The notes under the pieces: model-generated
Database searches by the model: none
Told to the model about the DNA's origin: nothing
Seen by the model: the letters and a program-made list of their open reading frames with translations, nothing else
Translations under genes and position numbers: made by a program
In this document: positions 17,817-25,359 of the stretch, piece after piece
Position numbering within the stretch: position 1 is the stretch's first letter
Layout: every line of letters begins with the position of its first letter
NCBI GenBank assembly: GCA_900550525.1
Contig: URSN01000010.1
Location: 1 to 29,972, forward strand
Length of the DNA: 29,972 nucleotides
Source: an uncultured Eubacteriales bacterium
GTDB taxonomy: Bacteria > Bacillota > Clostridia > Christensenellales > CAG-138
Direction: 5' to 3'

Positions 17817-18767
17817 ATGGAATATCGGCTCGGCGTGGATTTGGGCGGTACGGCGATCAAGGCCGGCGTGATCGATGGAGAAAAGCGCATCGTCAGCCGC
17901 GTCAGCGTGCCCACGGGCGCATCGCGGCCCTATACGGACGTGGCGGCGGATATGGCCGGCGCGGCCAAACAGGCCGCCGCGCAGGCGGGGCTCGCGATGG
18001 ACGCCTTTGCCGCGGTGGGCTTTGGGATGCCGGGGTTTGTCGATTTCAAACGCGGCGTGCACGTGTTCGCGGGCAACCTCGGCTGGCGCAACGTGCCCAT
18101 CGTATCCGAGCTGCAACAGTACTTCACCGTCCCCGTCCGCGTGGGGAACGACGCCAACTGCGCCGTCGTCGGCGAGACGGTCGCCGGCGCTGCGCAGGGC
18201 CTTGCCAACGTGCTCATGCTCACGCTCGGCACCGGCGTGGGCGGCGGGCTGATCCTGGACGGCAGGCTGTTCGCCGGCGGCGACGGCATGGGCGCGGAGC
18301 TGGGGCATGTGCCGCTGTGCTTTGGCGGCGCGCCGTGCAGCTGCGGCAGCACCGGGTGCCTCGAGGCGTATGCGTCCGACACGGCCCTCATCCGCGAGAC
18401 GGAGGCGGCCATGGCGCGCAGCCCGGAATCGGCCATGCACGCCTATGCGCGCGCGCACGGCGGCGTGGACGGGCGCACGGCGTTTGAATGTGCAAAGCAG
18501 GGCGACGCGGCGGCCCGCACCGTTGAGGACGGGTATATCGAACATCTGGCGGCCGGCATCGGCGGGTTTGTCAACGTGTTCCGGCCGGACGTGGTGCTCA
18601 TCGGCGGCGGGCTTTCCAACCAGGGGGACGCGCTGCTCGTGCCGCTGGCCGAGCGCGTGCGGCGGTATACGTACGCGGCCGATATCATCGGCCAGCCGCC
18701 CATCCGCCGCGCGGCGCTGGGCAACGACGCGGGCATCTACGGCGCGGCGTATCTGGGCGAGCTGTGA
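17817..18767 (+). CDS. ROK-family sugar kinase (glucokinase-like)
   Basis: This 316-residue cytosolic kinase is of the ROK family. The ATP phosphate-1 loop is VDLGGTAIKAG (residues 7-17), the catalytic base is D112 (GNDANCA), and the phosphate-2 loop is LGTGVGGG. The zinc site is complete: H164 (ELGHVPL) plus CSCGSTGCLE with C174, C176 and C181. There is no N-terminal helix-turn-helix, so this is a kinase and not a ROK repressor. Substrate is most likely glucose or a related hexose such as N-acetylmannosamine, but ROK specificity cannot be read safely. ATG 17817 has a GGAGGGGAAGG ribosome site. It is divergent from psuG copy 1, with 198 nt between the starts. The Nudix gene follows after 42 nt and may be cotranscribed. 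Confidence 0.88.
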   Translation: MEYRLGVDLGGTAIKAGVIDGEKRIVSRVSVPTGASRPYTDVAADMAGAAKQAAAQAGLAMDAFAAVGFGMPGFVDFKRGVHVFAGNLGWRNVPIVSELQQYFTVPVRVGNDANCAVVGETVAGAAQGLANVLMLTLGTGVGGGLILDGRLFAGGDGMGAELGHVPLCFGGAPCSCGSTGCLEAYASDTALIRETEAAMARSPESAMHAYARAHGGVDGRTAFECAKQGDAAARTVEDGYIEHLAAGIGGFVNVFRPDVVLIGGGLSNQGDALLVPLAERVRRYTYAADIIGQPPIRRAALGNDAGIYGAAYLGEL

Positions 18768-18809
18768 AGGCCGCCCCTGCGCGGCGCGAACGGAAAGGAG
18801 GCCGATGGC

Positions 18810-19487
18810 ATGCGGCGCAATGACAGCGGCGAGCTGCTGGACAAAAACGGGCTGACGGAGCGGGAGTTTCTCGCCGCCTACCGCGCGGACCGCTATCCGC
18901 GCCCGTCGGTCACGGCGGATATCATGCTGCTTTCTGAAACGCCGGACGGCGTGGAGACGCTGCTCATCCGCCGCGGCGGGCACCCGTACCTGGGCTGCTG
19001 GGCGCTGCCGGGCGGCTTTGCGGGCCCGTCCGAGCGCGTGGAGCAGGCCGCCGCGCGCGAGCTGGAGGAGGAGACGCATGTGGCCGATCTTCCGCTCTAT
19101 CCGCTCATGCTGTGCAGCGCACCGGGGCGCGACCCGCGCGGCTGGACGATCTCGCAGGCGTATCTGGCGCTCGTGCGCCGCGCGGAGCTGCCCGTGCAGG
19201 CGGGCGACGATGCGGCCGAAGCGCGCTGGTTCTCGCTTGCGCGCACGGGCGCGCTGCCGGATGTGACGCTCTCGCTCCTAAATGGCGCCGGGCTGAGCCT
19301 TACGGCGCGCCTGCATGCCGCGGCGCGGCGCACGCCCTTTGGCGACGACTGGGATATCTCCGTGACAAACCCGGGCGGCGTCGCGTTCGACCATGCCGCC
19401 ATCCTGCTGCGCGGCCTGCTGGCCTATGAAGCGCGCATGCGCCGCCTGCCGCGGCGCGCGCTGCCCGGGCACAGGACGCGGCTGTAA
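18810..19487 (+). CDS. Nudix hydrolase
   Basis: This 225-residue protein has a Nudix fold near residues 33-160. The Nudix box runs from GGF (68-70) to EEET (86-89) with E75 and the metal-binding R83-E84-L85-x-E87-E88 core. The sequence YPRPSVTADIMLL before it and the ~225-residue length resemble the ADP-ribose pyrophosphatase/NrtR-like group. However, no convincing C-terminal winged helix was recognised, so an enzyme rather than a repressor is favoured. The substrate is probably a nucleoside diphosphate derivative and cannot be fixed. An AAAGGAGG ribosome site lies 8 nt before ATG 18810. The gene lies between the ROK kinase and mutM, and mutM starts 30 nt after its stop, suggesting an operon with the two base-excision repair genes. 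Confidence 0.87.
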   Translation: MRRNDSGELLDKNGLTEREFLAAYRADRYPRPSVTADIMLLSETPDGVETLLIRRGGHPYLGCWALPGGFAGPSERVEQAAARELEEETHVADLPLYPLMLCSAPGRDPRGWTISQAYLALVRRAELPVQAGDDAAEARWFSLARTGALPDVTLSLLNGAGLSLTARLHAAARRTPFGDDWDISVTNPGGVAFDHAAILLRGLLAYEARMRRLPRRALPGHRTRL

Positions 19488-19517
19488 CGATCGATTTTTG
19501 CGAAAGGAACCCTGCTC

Positions 19518-20351
19518 ATGCCGGAACTGCCGGAGGTGGAGACCGTCGCGCGCGTGCTCGCGCCGCAGCTGCGCGGCTGCGTGATCGACGGTGTCGGCGT
19601 GCGCCGGCCGGAGGTGATCGCGCATCCGGATGCGGCCGGTTTTTGCACGGGGCTGCCGGGGCTGACCATCGCCGACCTGACGCGCCGCGGCAAATACCTG
19701 CTCCTGCTGCTGACGCAGGGCAGGCGCGTCGCCGTGCATCTGCGCATGACCGGCTGCCTGCTGCTTGCGCCCGCGGACAGGGCGGAACTGCCGCATACGC
19801 ACGTCGTGTTCCGCCTGCGCGACGGCCGGGAACTGCGCTTTTCGGATGCGCGCCGCTTCGGCCGCCTGTGGCTGCTGCAGGGGGACGGGGACGACGCCTG
19901 CGCCGGCATGCGGAAGCTGGGGCTGGAGCCGTTTGACCGGGCGCTCACGGCGGAGTATCTCCGCACGCGGCTGGGGAAGCGGCGGCGCACGATCAAGGCG
20001 TGCCTGCTCGGGCAGGATACGGTCGCCGGGATCGGCAACATCTATGCCGACGAGATCCTGTTTTCCGCCGGCATTTGCCCGCTGCGCCCGGCGGACAGCC
20101 TGCGCGCGGCGGAATGGGCGCGCCTTGCGGCGGCCATCCCCGAGCGGCTGGCCTTCTTTGTGCAGCGGAACATGCTCACGCCGGAGGAATATCTCAACGG
20201 GAACGGTCAGGCGTACCGCAGCGCGTCCTTCCTGCAGGTCTACGGGCGCGCGGGGACGCCGTGCCCCGTCTGCGGCGCGGCGCTGCGCCGCTCGGTGGAC
20301 GGCGGGCGCAGCAGCGTCTGGTGCCCCAACTGCCAGAAGGAGCGGCCGTGA
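19518..20351 (+). CDS. mutM: Formamidopyrimidine-DNA glycosylase (Fpg/MutM)
   Basis: This 277-residue bifunctional DNA glycosylase/AP lyase removes 8-oxoguanine and formamidopyrimidines. The N-terminus MPELPEVETV gives the catalytic proline P2 and E3, and K59 sits in RRGKYLL. The H2TH region includes VAGIGNIYADEILF. A C-terminal zinc finger of the form CPVC-x17-CPNC is complete. Length matches the family. The weak ribosome site is AAAGGAAC. The 3' end overlaps the endonuclease III-like gene by 4 nt (GTGA), so the two repair enzymes are probably coupled. The assignment is firm. Nei-type enzymes are less likely given the MPELPEVE start and the GNIYADE motif. Confidence 0.94.
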   Translation: MPELPEVETVARVLAPQLRGCVIDGVGVRRPEVIAHPDAAGFCTGLPGLTIADLTRRGKYLLLLLTQGRRVAVHLRMTGCLLLAPADRAELPHTHVVFRLRDGRELRFSDARRFGRLWLLQGDGDDACAGMRKLGLEPFDRALTAEYLRTRLGKRRRTIKACLLGQDTVAGIGNIYADEILFSAGICPLRPADSLRAAEWARLAAAIPERLAFFVQRNMLTPEEYLNGNGQAYRSASFLQVYGRAGTPCPVCGAALRRSVDGGRSSVWCPNCQKERP

Positions 20352-21010
20352 TCGGCGCAGACGGGCTGTACCGGCGGCTGCTCGATGCGCACGGCGCGCC
20401 CCGCTGGTGGTCGGACGATCCGTTTACGGTCATGCTCCAGGCCGTGCTCGTGCAGCGCTCCACCTGGCGCACCGTGGAAACGACCTGCGCCGCCTTTCCC
20501 GCCCGGCTGACGGCGGAGGCCGCCGCGCGCCTGAGCGGGGAGCGCCTCGCGCAGATGATCCGCCCCTGCGGCTTTGCTAAGGCCAAAGCGCGCGCCATCC
20601 ATGCGCTCGCCGCGTGGTTCTGCCGCTACGGCTGCGACGTCCGGCGCACGCAGGACGTCCCGCTCGAAGCGCTGCGCGCGCAGCTGCTCTCGCTCTTTGG
20701 CGTCGGCGAGGAGACGGCGGATGTGATCCTCGTCTACGCGCTCTACCGCCCCTCCTTCATCATCGACGCCTATACCCGCCGCCTGCTGGCCCGCCTTGGC
20801 GGCGATTTTTCCGGCGACGCCGCCCTCCGGCGCTACTTCACCTGCGCCCTGCCGCCGGATGCGCGCCTCTTTGGCCGGTATCACTGGCTGATCCTCGATC
20901 ACTGTACGACCCTCTGCCGCAAAACCCCCGCCTGCGCCGCCTGCCCGCTGCGCGATGTGTGCCGGGAAGGCTCCCCTGGCCTGACGCCTGACAATGGGAC
21001 GCCTTCTTGA
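20348..21010 (+). CDS. Endonuclease III-like HhH-GPD protein (COG2231-like)
   Basis: This 220-residue helix-hairpin-helix base-excision protein has the HhH LFGVGEETADVIL (~118-130), the catalytic aspartate in FIIDAYTRR (~137-145), and a C-terminal [4Fe-4S] cluster pattern C-x5-C-x2-C-x5-C. In classic endonuclease III the hairpin has a catalytic lysine (GVGxKTA). Here that position is glutamate, as in the HP0602/MagIII-like group, which suggests a monofunctional glycosylase, perhaps for alkylated bases. The start is GTG 20348, overlapping the mutM stop, and a frame open further upstream is an artefact. It is the last gene of the GC-rich core before the base-composition change. Confidence 0.85.
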   Translation: MIGADGLYRRLLDAHGAPRWWSDDPFTVMLQAVLVQRSTWRTVETTCAAFPARLTAEAAARLSGERLAQMIRPCGFAKAKARAIHALAAWFCRYGCDVRRTQDVPLEALRAQLLSLFGVGEETADVILVYALYRPSFIIDAYTRRLLARLGGDFSGDAALRRYFTCALPPDARLFGRYHWLILDHCTTLCRKTPACAACPLRDVCREGSPGLTPDNGTPS

Positions 21011-21062
21011 CGCGCCCGCCCATGCACCATGCGCAAAATGACAGCGCGCCAGACCCCGCCCG

Positions 21063-21089
21063 GCAAAGAAAAGCCGCGCCTTTGCTTTT
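21063..21089 (+). terminator. Possible terminator after the endonuclease III-like gene
   Basis: A 6-bp stem (GCAAAG/CTTTGC) with an 11-nt loop is followed by TTTTA. The stem is short, so this is tentative. The rest of 21011-21118 shows no gene and marks the drop in G+C. Confidence 0.35.
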
Positions 21090-21118
21090 ATAACAATTTT
21101 ATAGGGACAGGCATTATC

Positions 21119-21829
21119 TCAAAGGATGGCATATATCTGATCCGCAAGGGACTTCAACATTTCTGCGTGTTCCGCATGCACGGTGAGCTTTCCGTTTTGG
21201 ACGGATAATGCGCCCTGTGCAATCAACTCATCCGTATAACGATACAGCGTCCTCAGATTGATACCCAGGAGCGCAGCCAGCTTGGGACGGCTCATGGTCA
21301 ACCGGCAGGGGATGCTTCTCGTAGAAACATATTCATGCAAATAGAGGATCAATTGCTGTTTTCTTGTAAACAGAAGCCGGCGCGCATTAAGGTGAAGGCC
21401 ATAATCAAGAGAGCTTGCCAGAGAGCGCAGCAAATACAGCAATGCGCGGGGGTCGTCGCCCACCAGATCCAGCAGACTGTTGTTTGGGAGCAGCAGCATC
21501 TTGCAGCTGGTATTGGCGATGACGGAGGCTGTATACTGGGCGCGGCCGTTGAGCAATTCCGTCAAACCGAAAATGGTTGGCGTGCTGTTTACATAAATCG
21601 TAGAATACTGGCCGTCCGATGAAGTGCTTATCACATGACAGCAGCCCTGAATCAGAATGAAAATGGAGGATACCTTGGCGGTCGCATGATAGATGGCCTC
21701 GCCGGCCTTATAGGTGCGCATTACGGCAGGACAGCCAGCTTGTTGCAGCGCGAACAAACACTGAGCACAGTCCGGGTCCCATTTTCCATCGAGGGCGGCG
21801 ATTAGCAGATCTGAAAATGAGCTTTTCAT
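21119..21829 (-). CDS. Crp/Fnr-family transcriptional regulator
   Basis: This 236-residue regulator has an N-terminal cyclic-nucleotide-binding-like beta roll (about 25-120, KAGEAIYHATAKVSSIFILI). A dimerisation helix follows (~120-150), then a C-terminal HTH_Crp winged helix with SRPKLAALLGINLRTLYRYT (~186-205). It lacks the full RxAS-type cAMP phosphate loop, so cAMP binding is not expected. Cysteines C21, C24, C33, C63, C64 and C109 include an N-terminal C-x2-C-x8-C set that recalls FNR iron-sulfur ligands, although the spacing differs. ATG 21829 is chosen for its AAGGAAG ribosome site and promoter, over a start 17 codons upstream. It is divergent from the glycyl radical operon (111 nt between starts) and is the obvious candidate controller of it. 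Confidence 0.88.
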   Translation of the reverse strand: MKSSFSDLLIAALDGKWDPDCAQCLFALQQAGCPAVMRTYKAGEAIYHATAKVSSIFILIQGCCHVISTSSDGQYSTIYVNSTPTIFGLTELLNGRAQYTASVIANTSCKMLLLPNNSLLDLVGDDPRALLYLLRSLASSLDYGLHLNARRLLFTRKQQLILYLHEYVSTRSIPCRLTMSRPKLAALLGINLRTLYRYTDELIAQGALSVQNGKLTVHAEHAEMLKSLADQIYAIL

Positions 21830-21851
21830 TGAGATGCACTTCCTTTTTGTC

Positions 21852-21880
21852 AGTATACCAATGCGAAAGAACGATGTCAA
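21852..21880 (-). promoter_or_regulatory. Consensus promoter for the Crp/Fnr regulator
   Basis: On the minus strand a perfect TTGACA (21880-21875) and TATACT (21857-21852) are separated by 17 nt. The predicted transcript has only a short leader before the ATG at 21829. Confidence 0.78.
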
Positions 21881-21890
21881 ATGTCATTGA
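21877..21890. promoter_or_regulatory. Candidate operator between the divergent promoters
   Basis: TCAA-N6-TTGA is an imperfectly extended inverted repeat overlapping the -35 boxes of both divergent promoters. A direct repeat CAAATG also occurs at 21878-21883 and 21894-21899. The half-site spacing suits a dimeric Crp/Fnr protein, but it is not a classic FNR or CRP box. Confidence 0.35.
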
Positions 21891-21915
21891 TTGCAAATGC
21901 TTGTCCCCGTATAGT
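21887..21915 (+). promoter_or_regulatory. Promoter for the yjjI-like operon
   Basis: TTGATT (21887-21892) and TATAGT (21910-21915) are separated by 17 nt, 25 nt upstream of the GTG start. It is weaker than the opposing regulator promoter, as expected for an activated operon. Confidence 0.6.
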
Positions 21916-21940
21916 AAATAAAAAAAGGGAGTACATTTCC

Positions 21941-23473
21941 GTGCAAAACGACATGGCAAGGATGATCAAAGAGGATATTTTAACAATCATCAAGGACGCA
22001 AGGCTATCGCACAAGCAAACAACATTTGCTCTTGCGGAATATGCCATGAATCTATGCGATTATCCTCTCGGCACACCGACAGAGGAGTTTCAAGAGCTGG
22101 AAGCAAAGCGCATTCTCTGCGATCACAACGACGGACATGCGCCCTACAGCCCAAGATATATCCTTCCTGATTACGATGTGTTTCTTGATCATGGCTGCGC
22201 GTATCTTCGCCTGCCGCCGCCGAACTCTTTTCAGGAACTGCTGAGCGGACTGCTGATCCTTTACATGAACGTCCCTTCTGTAACGCATTATCCGGTATAC
22301 GGCGGACGTTTGGACCGCATGCTGGAAAGATTTATCGATCAGGTATCGCAAGAGGATGCGCGCCGTCAGGTGCGGCAGTTTCTGATTCAGATCGACCGGA
22401 TGATTTCTGACAGCTTCTTCCATATCAATATCGGGCCGGAGGAGACAAAAAGCGGCAGGATCCTGATTGAGGAACTATCCAAACTCAACAATCCCACGCC
22501 AAACATGACTTTACGATATGATCCGAATAAAACCAGCGACGCCTTTGCAGAATTATGCGTTGGAGCAGCGCTCAGATGCGCCAATCCGGCGTTTGCCCTG
22601 GATGCCTATTTTAAGGAGAATGCGTTTGAAAACTACGGTATAGCGAGCTGCTACAACGGCTTGCCGGTTGGCGGCGGCGCTTATTCGCTTTCACGGATGC
22701 GCCTGGGGCCCGCCGCAGAGGACGCTGCGGATGAGGATGATTTTTTCAGCCGAGTTTTGCCGCATGCGGTTGATGTAGCCTGCAGATTTATGGAGGCAAA
22801 GATACGCTTTATTGCAGAAGAAACGCCCTTCTTTTCCTCCAATTTTCTTGTGCGCGAAGGAATGGTGCATAAGGATCGGTTTGTTGGGCTATTCGGACTG
22901 GTGGGCCTGAATGAATGTGTAAATATCTTGATGGACAGGAAAGGAGCCCCGGATCGTTATGGCCATTCGGATGCGGCCAATGCGCTTGGAAAGGAAATCA
23001 TCCAGCGCATTGACGAGCAAGTATCGTCATTCAAAAGCAAATATAGCGCCTACAAGGGCGGCCGCTTTATGATGCATGCGCAGGTCGGCGCATGTGGAGA
23101 CAATGGCGTGACACCGGGCGTGCGCATAGCAATCGGAAACGAACCGCCGCTCTATACGCATTTGAGACAGGCAGGGATGATGCATCCCTACTTCCCGTCA
23201 GGAATAGGCGACATCTTTCCATTTGAAACGACTGCACGCAATAATCCTTCCGCCGTGCTCGACGTCATAAAAGGCGCGTTCTCTGTAGGGATGCACTATA
23301 TTTCCATCTATGCGGCCGATAGCGATGTGATCCGCGTAACGGGGTATTTGATCAAAAAGAGCGATATGGATAAGTATCTCTCCGGCCAGGCGGTGTTCAA
23401 TAGCGCGGTCAACGCCTCGGCTGAAGCGGTAACCTGCCGCGGCATCTATGAAAGGAAGGTGGAGCATCTTTGA
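21941..23473 (+). CDS. yjjI: YjjI-family glycyl radical enzyme
   Basis: This is a 510-residue cytosolic enzyme of the YjjI family, a glycyl radical enzyme branch of unknown reaction. The C-terminal radical loop is R465-V-T-G468-Y469, with G468 the expected radical site. The best thiyl-radical cysteine is C237 in GIASCYNGLPVGGG. The start is GTG 21941 with AAAGGGAG 9 nt upstream. It gives 510 residues, close to E. coli YjjI (about 516), whereas an upstream ATG at 21881 lies inside the promoter. The protein is much shorter than pyruvate formate-lyase or dehydratase-type enzymes. The next gene, its activase, overlaps by 4 nt. G+C is well below that of the first 21 kb. The context suggests a nucleoside or pentose-derived substrate, by inference. 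The radical is oxygen-sensitive, so the pathway should run anaerobically. Confidence 0.9.
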   Translation: MQNDMARMIKEDILTIIKDARLSHKQTTFALAEYAMNLCDYPLGTPTEEFQELEAKRILCDHNDGHAPYSPRYILPDYDVFLDHGCAYLRLPPPNSFQELLSGLLILYMNVPSVTHYPVYGGRLDRMLERFIDQVSQEDARRQVRQFLIQIDRMISDSFFHINIGPEETKSGRILIEELSKLNNPTPNMTLRYDPNKTSDAFAELCVGAALRCANPAFALDAYFKENAFENYGIASCYNGLPVGGGAYSLSRMRLGPAAEDAADEDDFFSRVLPHAVDVACRFMEAKIRFIAEETPFFSSNFLVREGMVHKDRFVGLFGLVGLNECVNILMDRKGAPDRYGHSDAANALGKEIIQRIDEQVSSFKSKYSAYKGGRFMMHAQVGACGDNGVTPGVRIAIGNEPPLYTHLRQAGMMHPYFPSGIGDIFPFETTARNNPSAVLDVIKGAFSVGMHYISIYAADSDVIRVTGYLIKKSDMDKYLSGQAVFNSAVNASAEAVTCRGIYERKVEHL

Positions 23474-24312
23474 CCAGCGCACCGGTCAATCGGGTGATTG
23501 ATGCCAGCGTGGTGGATGGGCCGGGCAACAGGACGGTATTCTTTCTGCAAGGATGCAATTACCGCTGCTTGTATTGCCACAATCCGGAGACGCAGAATTT
23601 GTGCTGCGGCTGTGGAAGATGCGTTGCAGAATGTCCGCAGGGTGCGATCCGCATATCGGATGGAAGGACAATCTGGGATGCGGAGAGGTGCGTTACATGC
23701 GACCATTGCATCCGAATCTGCCCGCATCACAGTTCGCCAAGGGCTGTCTGGAAAACGGCGGCAGACTGCGCGCTGCTGGCGGAGGCCAACCGCCCGTTTA
23801 TTCGTGGGATCACGGTTTCGGGAGGAGAGTGCACGCTATACCCTGAGTTCCTGATGGAACTGTTTGAGCGGACGCAGATGATTGGGCTGAGCAATCTCAT
23901 TGACAGCAATGGCAGCTATCCATTCTATGACAGCGAATATCTGCTGGAGAATTGCCAAGGCGTCATGCTCGACATAAAAGCGTGGGGTGCATTGGAGTAT
24001 CAACAGGTGACCGGTGCTGTGCGGCCCCATATTCCAAAGAATGTCATGTATTTATACGAAGCGGGAAAACTGGAGGAGCTGCGCATCGTTGTCGAAATGA
24101 ACCGGGTGGATGCGGCCGCAATACTGGAAGGATTGAAGGATGTAATACCCTTTGGGGCGCGAAAGAGCATCCCCCTGCGGTTGATCGCGTATCGGCCATT
24201 CGGCGTGGATCGAGCGTATGTCCGGCAGCTGCAGGCTCCATCGGAGAGTGAACTTGATGCTTTGACGGCGATGGCGTTGCAGATGGGATGGGAAAAGTGT
24301 TTTCGGACATAA
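23470..24312 (+). CDS. yjjW: YjjW-family glycyl radical enzyme activase
   Basis: This 280-residue radical SAM enzyme generates the glycyl radical on its partner by hydrogen abstraction with 5'-deoxyadenosyl radical. The SAM cluster motif is C29-x3-C33-x2-C36 (CNYRCLYC). It is followed by two ferredoxin-type [4Fe-4S] motifs (C45-x2-C48-x2-C51-x3-C55-P and CVTCDHCIRICP) and by the GGE-type motif VSGGECTLYPEF. The insert with two extra clusters is usual for this activase class, and the length matches E. coli YjjW. The start is TTG 23470, overlapping the yjjI stop as TTGA, with AAGGAAGGTGGAG just upstream. Tight coupling of enzyme and activase is the norm. The assignment is firm and the specificity for the upstream YjjI is clear from the pairing. 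Confidence 0.92.
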   Translation: MTSAPVNRVIDASVVDGPGNRTVFFLQGCNYRCLYCHNPETQNLCCGCGRCVAECPQGAIRISDGRTIWDAERCVTCDHCIRICPHHSSPRAVWKTAADCALLAEANRPFIRGITVSGGECTLYPEFLMELFERTQMIGLSNLIDSNGSYPFYDSEYLLENCQGVMLDIKAWGALEYQQVTGAVRPHIPKNVMYLYEAGKLEELRIVVEMNRVDAAAILEGLKDVIPFGARKSIPLRLIAYRPFGVDRAYVRQLQAPSESELDALTAMALQMGWEKCFRT

Positions 24313-24383
24313 TTGGCTGATTGGTGAAAAATGAATCAAGCGATCCAAACATGTATGTTTCGGATGCAGAAAGAGAGGAAACA

Positions 24384-25322
24384 ATGAAAAACGATTCCAA
24401 GAGCATTGTAAGGGTTTCAGACGAAATTCGCGAGGCGGTGGAAAATGGGAAGCCGGTCGTTGCACTTGAATCAACGATCATTTCGCACGGGATGCCTTAT
24501 CCGCAGAACGTCGAGATGGCTGCCACGGTACAGCGGGTGATACGGGAAAACGGCGCAATCCCCGCAACGATCTGCATTTTGGATGGCGAAGTTGTCGTTG
24601 GAGCCACGCCTGATGAGATCCGTTTTTTGGGATCGCAGGGACAGAAGATCAGAAAGGCCTCCAGACGCGATTTGGCGGTATTGTTATCGCGCAAGGAGCC
24701 GGGCGCGACAACCGTCACCACAACCATGATCGGCGCCGCGCTTGCGGGCATTCGCGTTTTTGCTACGGGCGGAATCGGAGGAGTGCATCGGGGCGCAGAG
24801 CGAACCATGGACATTTCAGCGGATTTGGAGGAACTTGCACAAACGGACGTGCTGGTGGTCTGTGCAGGCGCAAAGTCAATTCTGGATTTGGGGCTGACGC
24901 TTGAGTACCTGGAAACGCATGGCGTTCCGGTTATCGGCTATGGGACCGATGAACTCCCGGCCTTTTTTACAAGGAGCAGCGGATTTGCGGTCGATTATCG
25001 CATGGACACGCCGGAAGAGGTGGCGTCGGCATTTCTGATGAAAGAGCGGGCGGGACTACGCGGCGGCATGGTCGTGGCCAACCCCATTCCGGAAGAGTTT
25101 TCCATGGATCCAGAATTTATCAACGCGGGAATAGAGGCGGCGCTTGAGGAGTGCAGGGCGCGGGGGATCACCGGGAAAGCTACGACGCCTTTCCTGCTGA
25201 AAAAAGTCAATGAGCTGACAAAGGGCAAGAGTCTCGCTTCCAACCTGGAACTTGTTTACAACAACGCACGGGTAGCCGCGCAGATTGCATGCAGCATGGC
25301 ATCCATGCAGAACGCAGGCTGA
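24384..25322 (+). CDS. psuG: Pseudouridine-5'-phosphate glycosidase, copy 2 (in the glycyl radical operon)
   Basis: This 312-residue PsuG homologue has the catalytic set E29 (VALEST), K91 (RKASRRD) and K164 (CAGAKSILD), each exactly two positions before E. coli E31, K93 and K166. ATGGIGGVHRG and NPIPEEF are also conserved. It should cleave pseudouridine 5'-phosphate, or a related C-nucleotide, to base and ribose-5-phosphate. ATG 24384 has a GAGAGG ribosome site, and the gap of 71 nt after yjjW contains no other gene. Base use matches its operon neighbours and differs from copy 1 at 16689, so it is a separate acquisition rather than a local duplicate. No PfkB-type PsuK is in the visible operon, and the next gene may supply the kinase step. 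Confidence 0.92.
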   Translation: MKNDSKSIVRVSDEIREAVENGKPVVALESTIISHGMPYPQNVEMAATVQRVIRENGAIPATICILDGEVVVGATPDEIRFLGSQGQKIRKASRRDLAVLLSRKEPGATTVTTTMIGAALAGIRVFATGGIGGVHRGAERTMDISADLEELAQTDVLVVCAGAKSILDLGLTLEYLETHGVPVIGYGTDELPAFFTRSSGFAVDYRMDTPEEVASAFLMKERAGLRGGMVVANPIPEEFSMDPEFINAGIEAALEECRARGITGKATTPFLLKKVNELTKGKSLASNLELVYNNARVAAQIACSMASMQNAG

Positions 25323-25359
25323 TTTCATTTCACGACGAAGTTCGCGGAAAGGAATAGTT

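Noticed and set aside
21881..21940. An ATG at 21881 as the start of the glycyl radical enzyme.
   Set aside because: It lies within the promoter region without a ribosome site. GTG 21941 has AAAGGGAG and gives the usual family length.
24321..24383. An upstream start that would add 21 residues to psuG copy 2.
   Set aside because: No ribosome site precedes it. ATG 24384 has GAGAGG and aligns catalytic residues two positions from E. coli PsuG.
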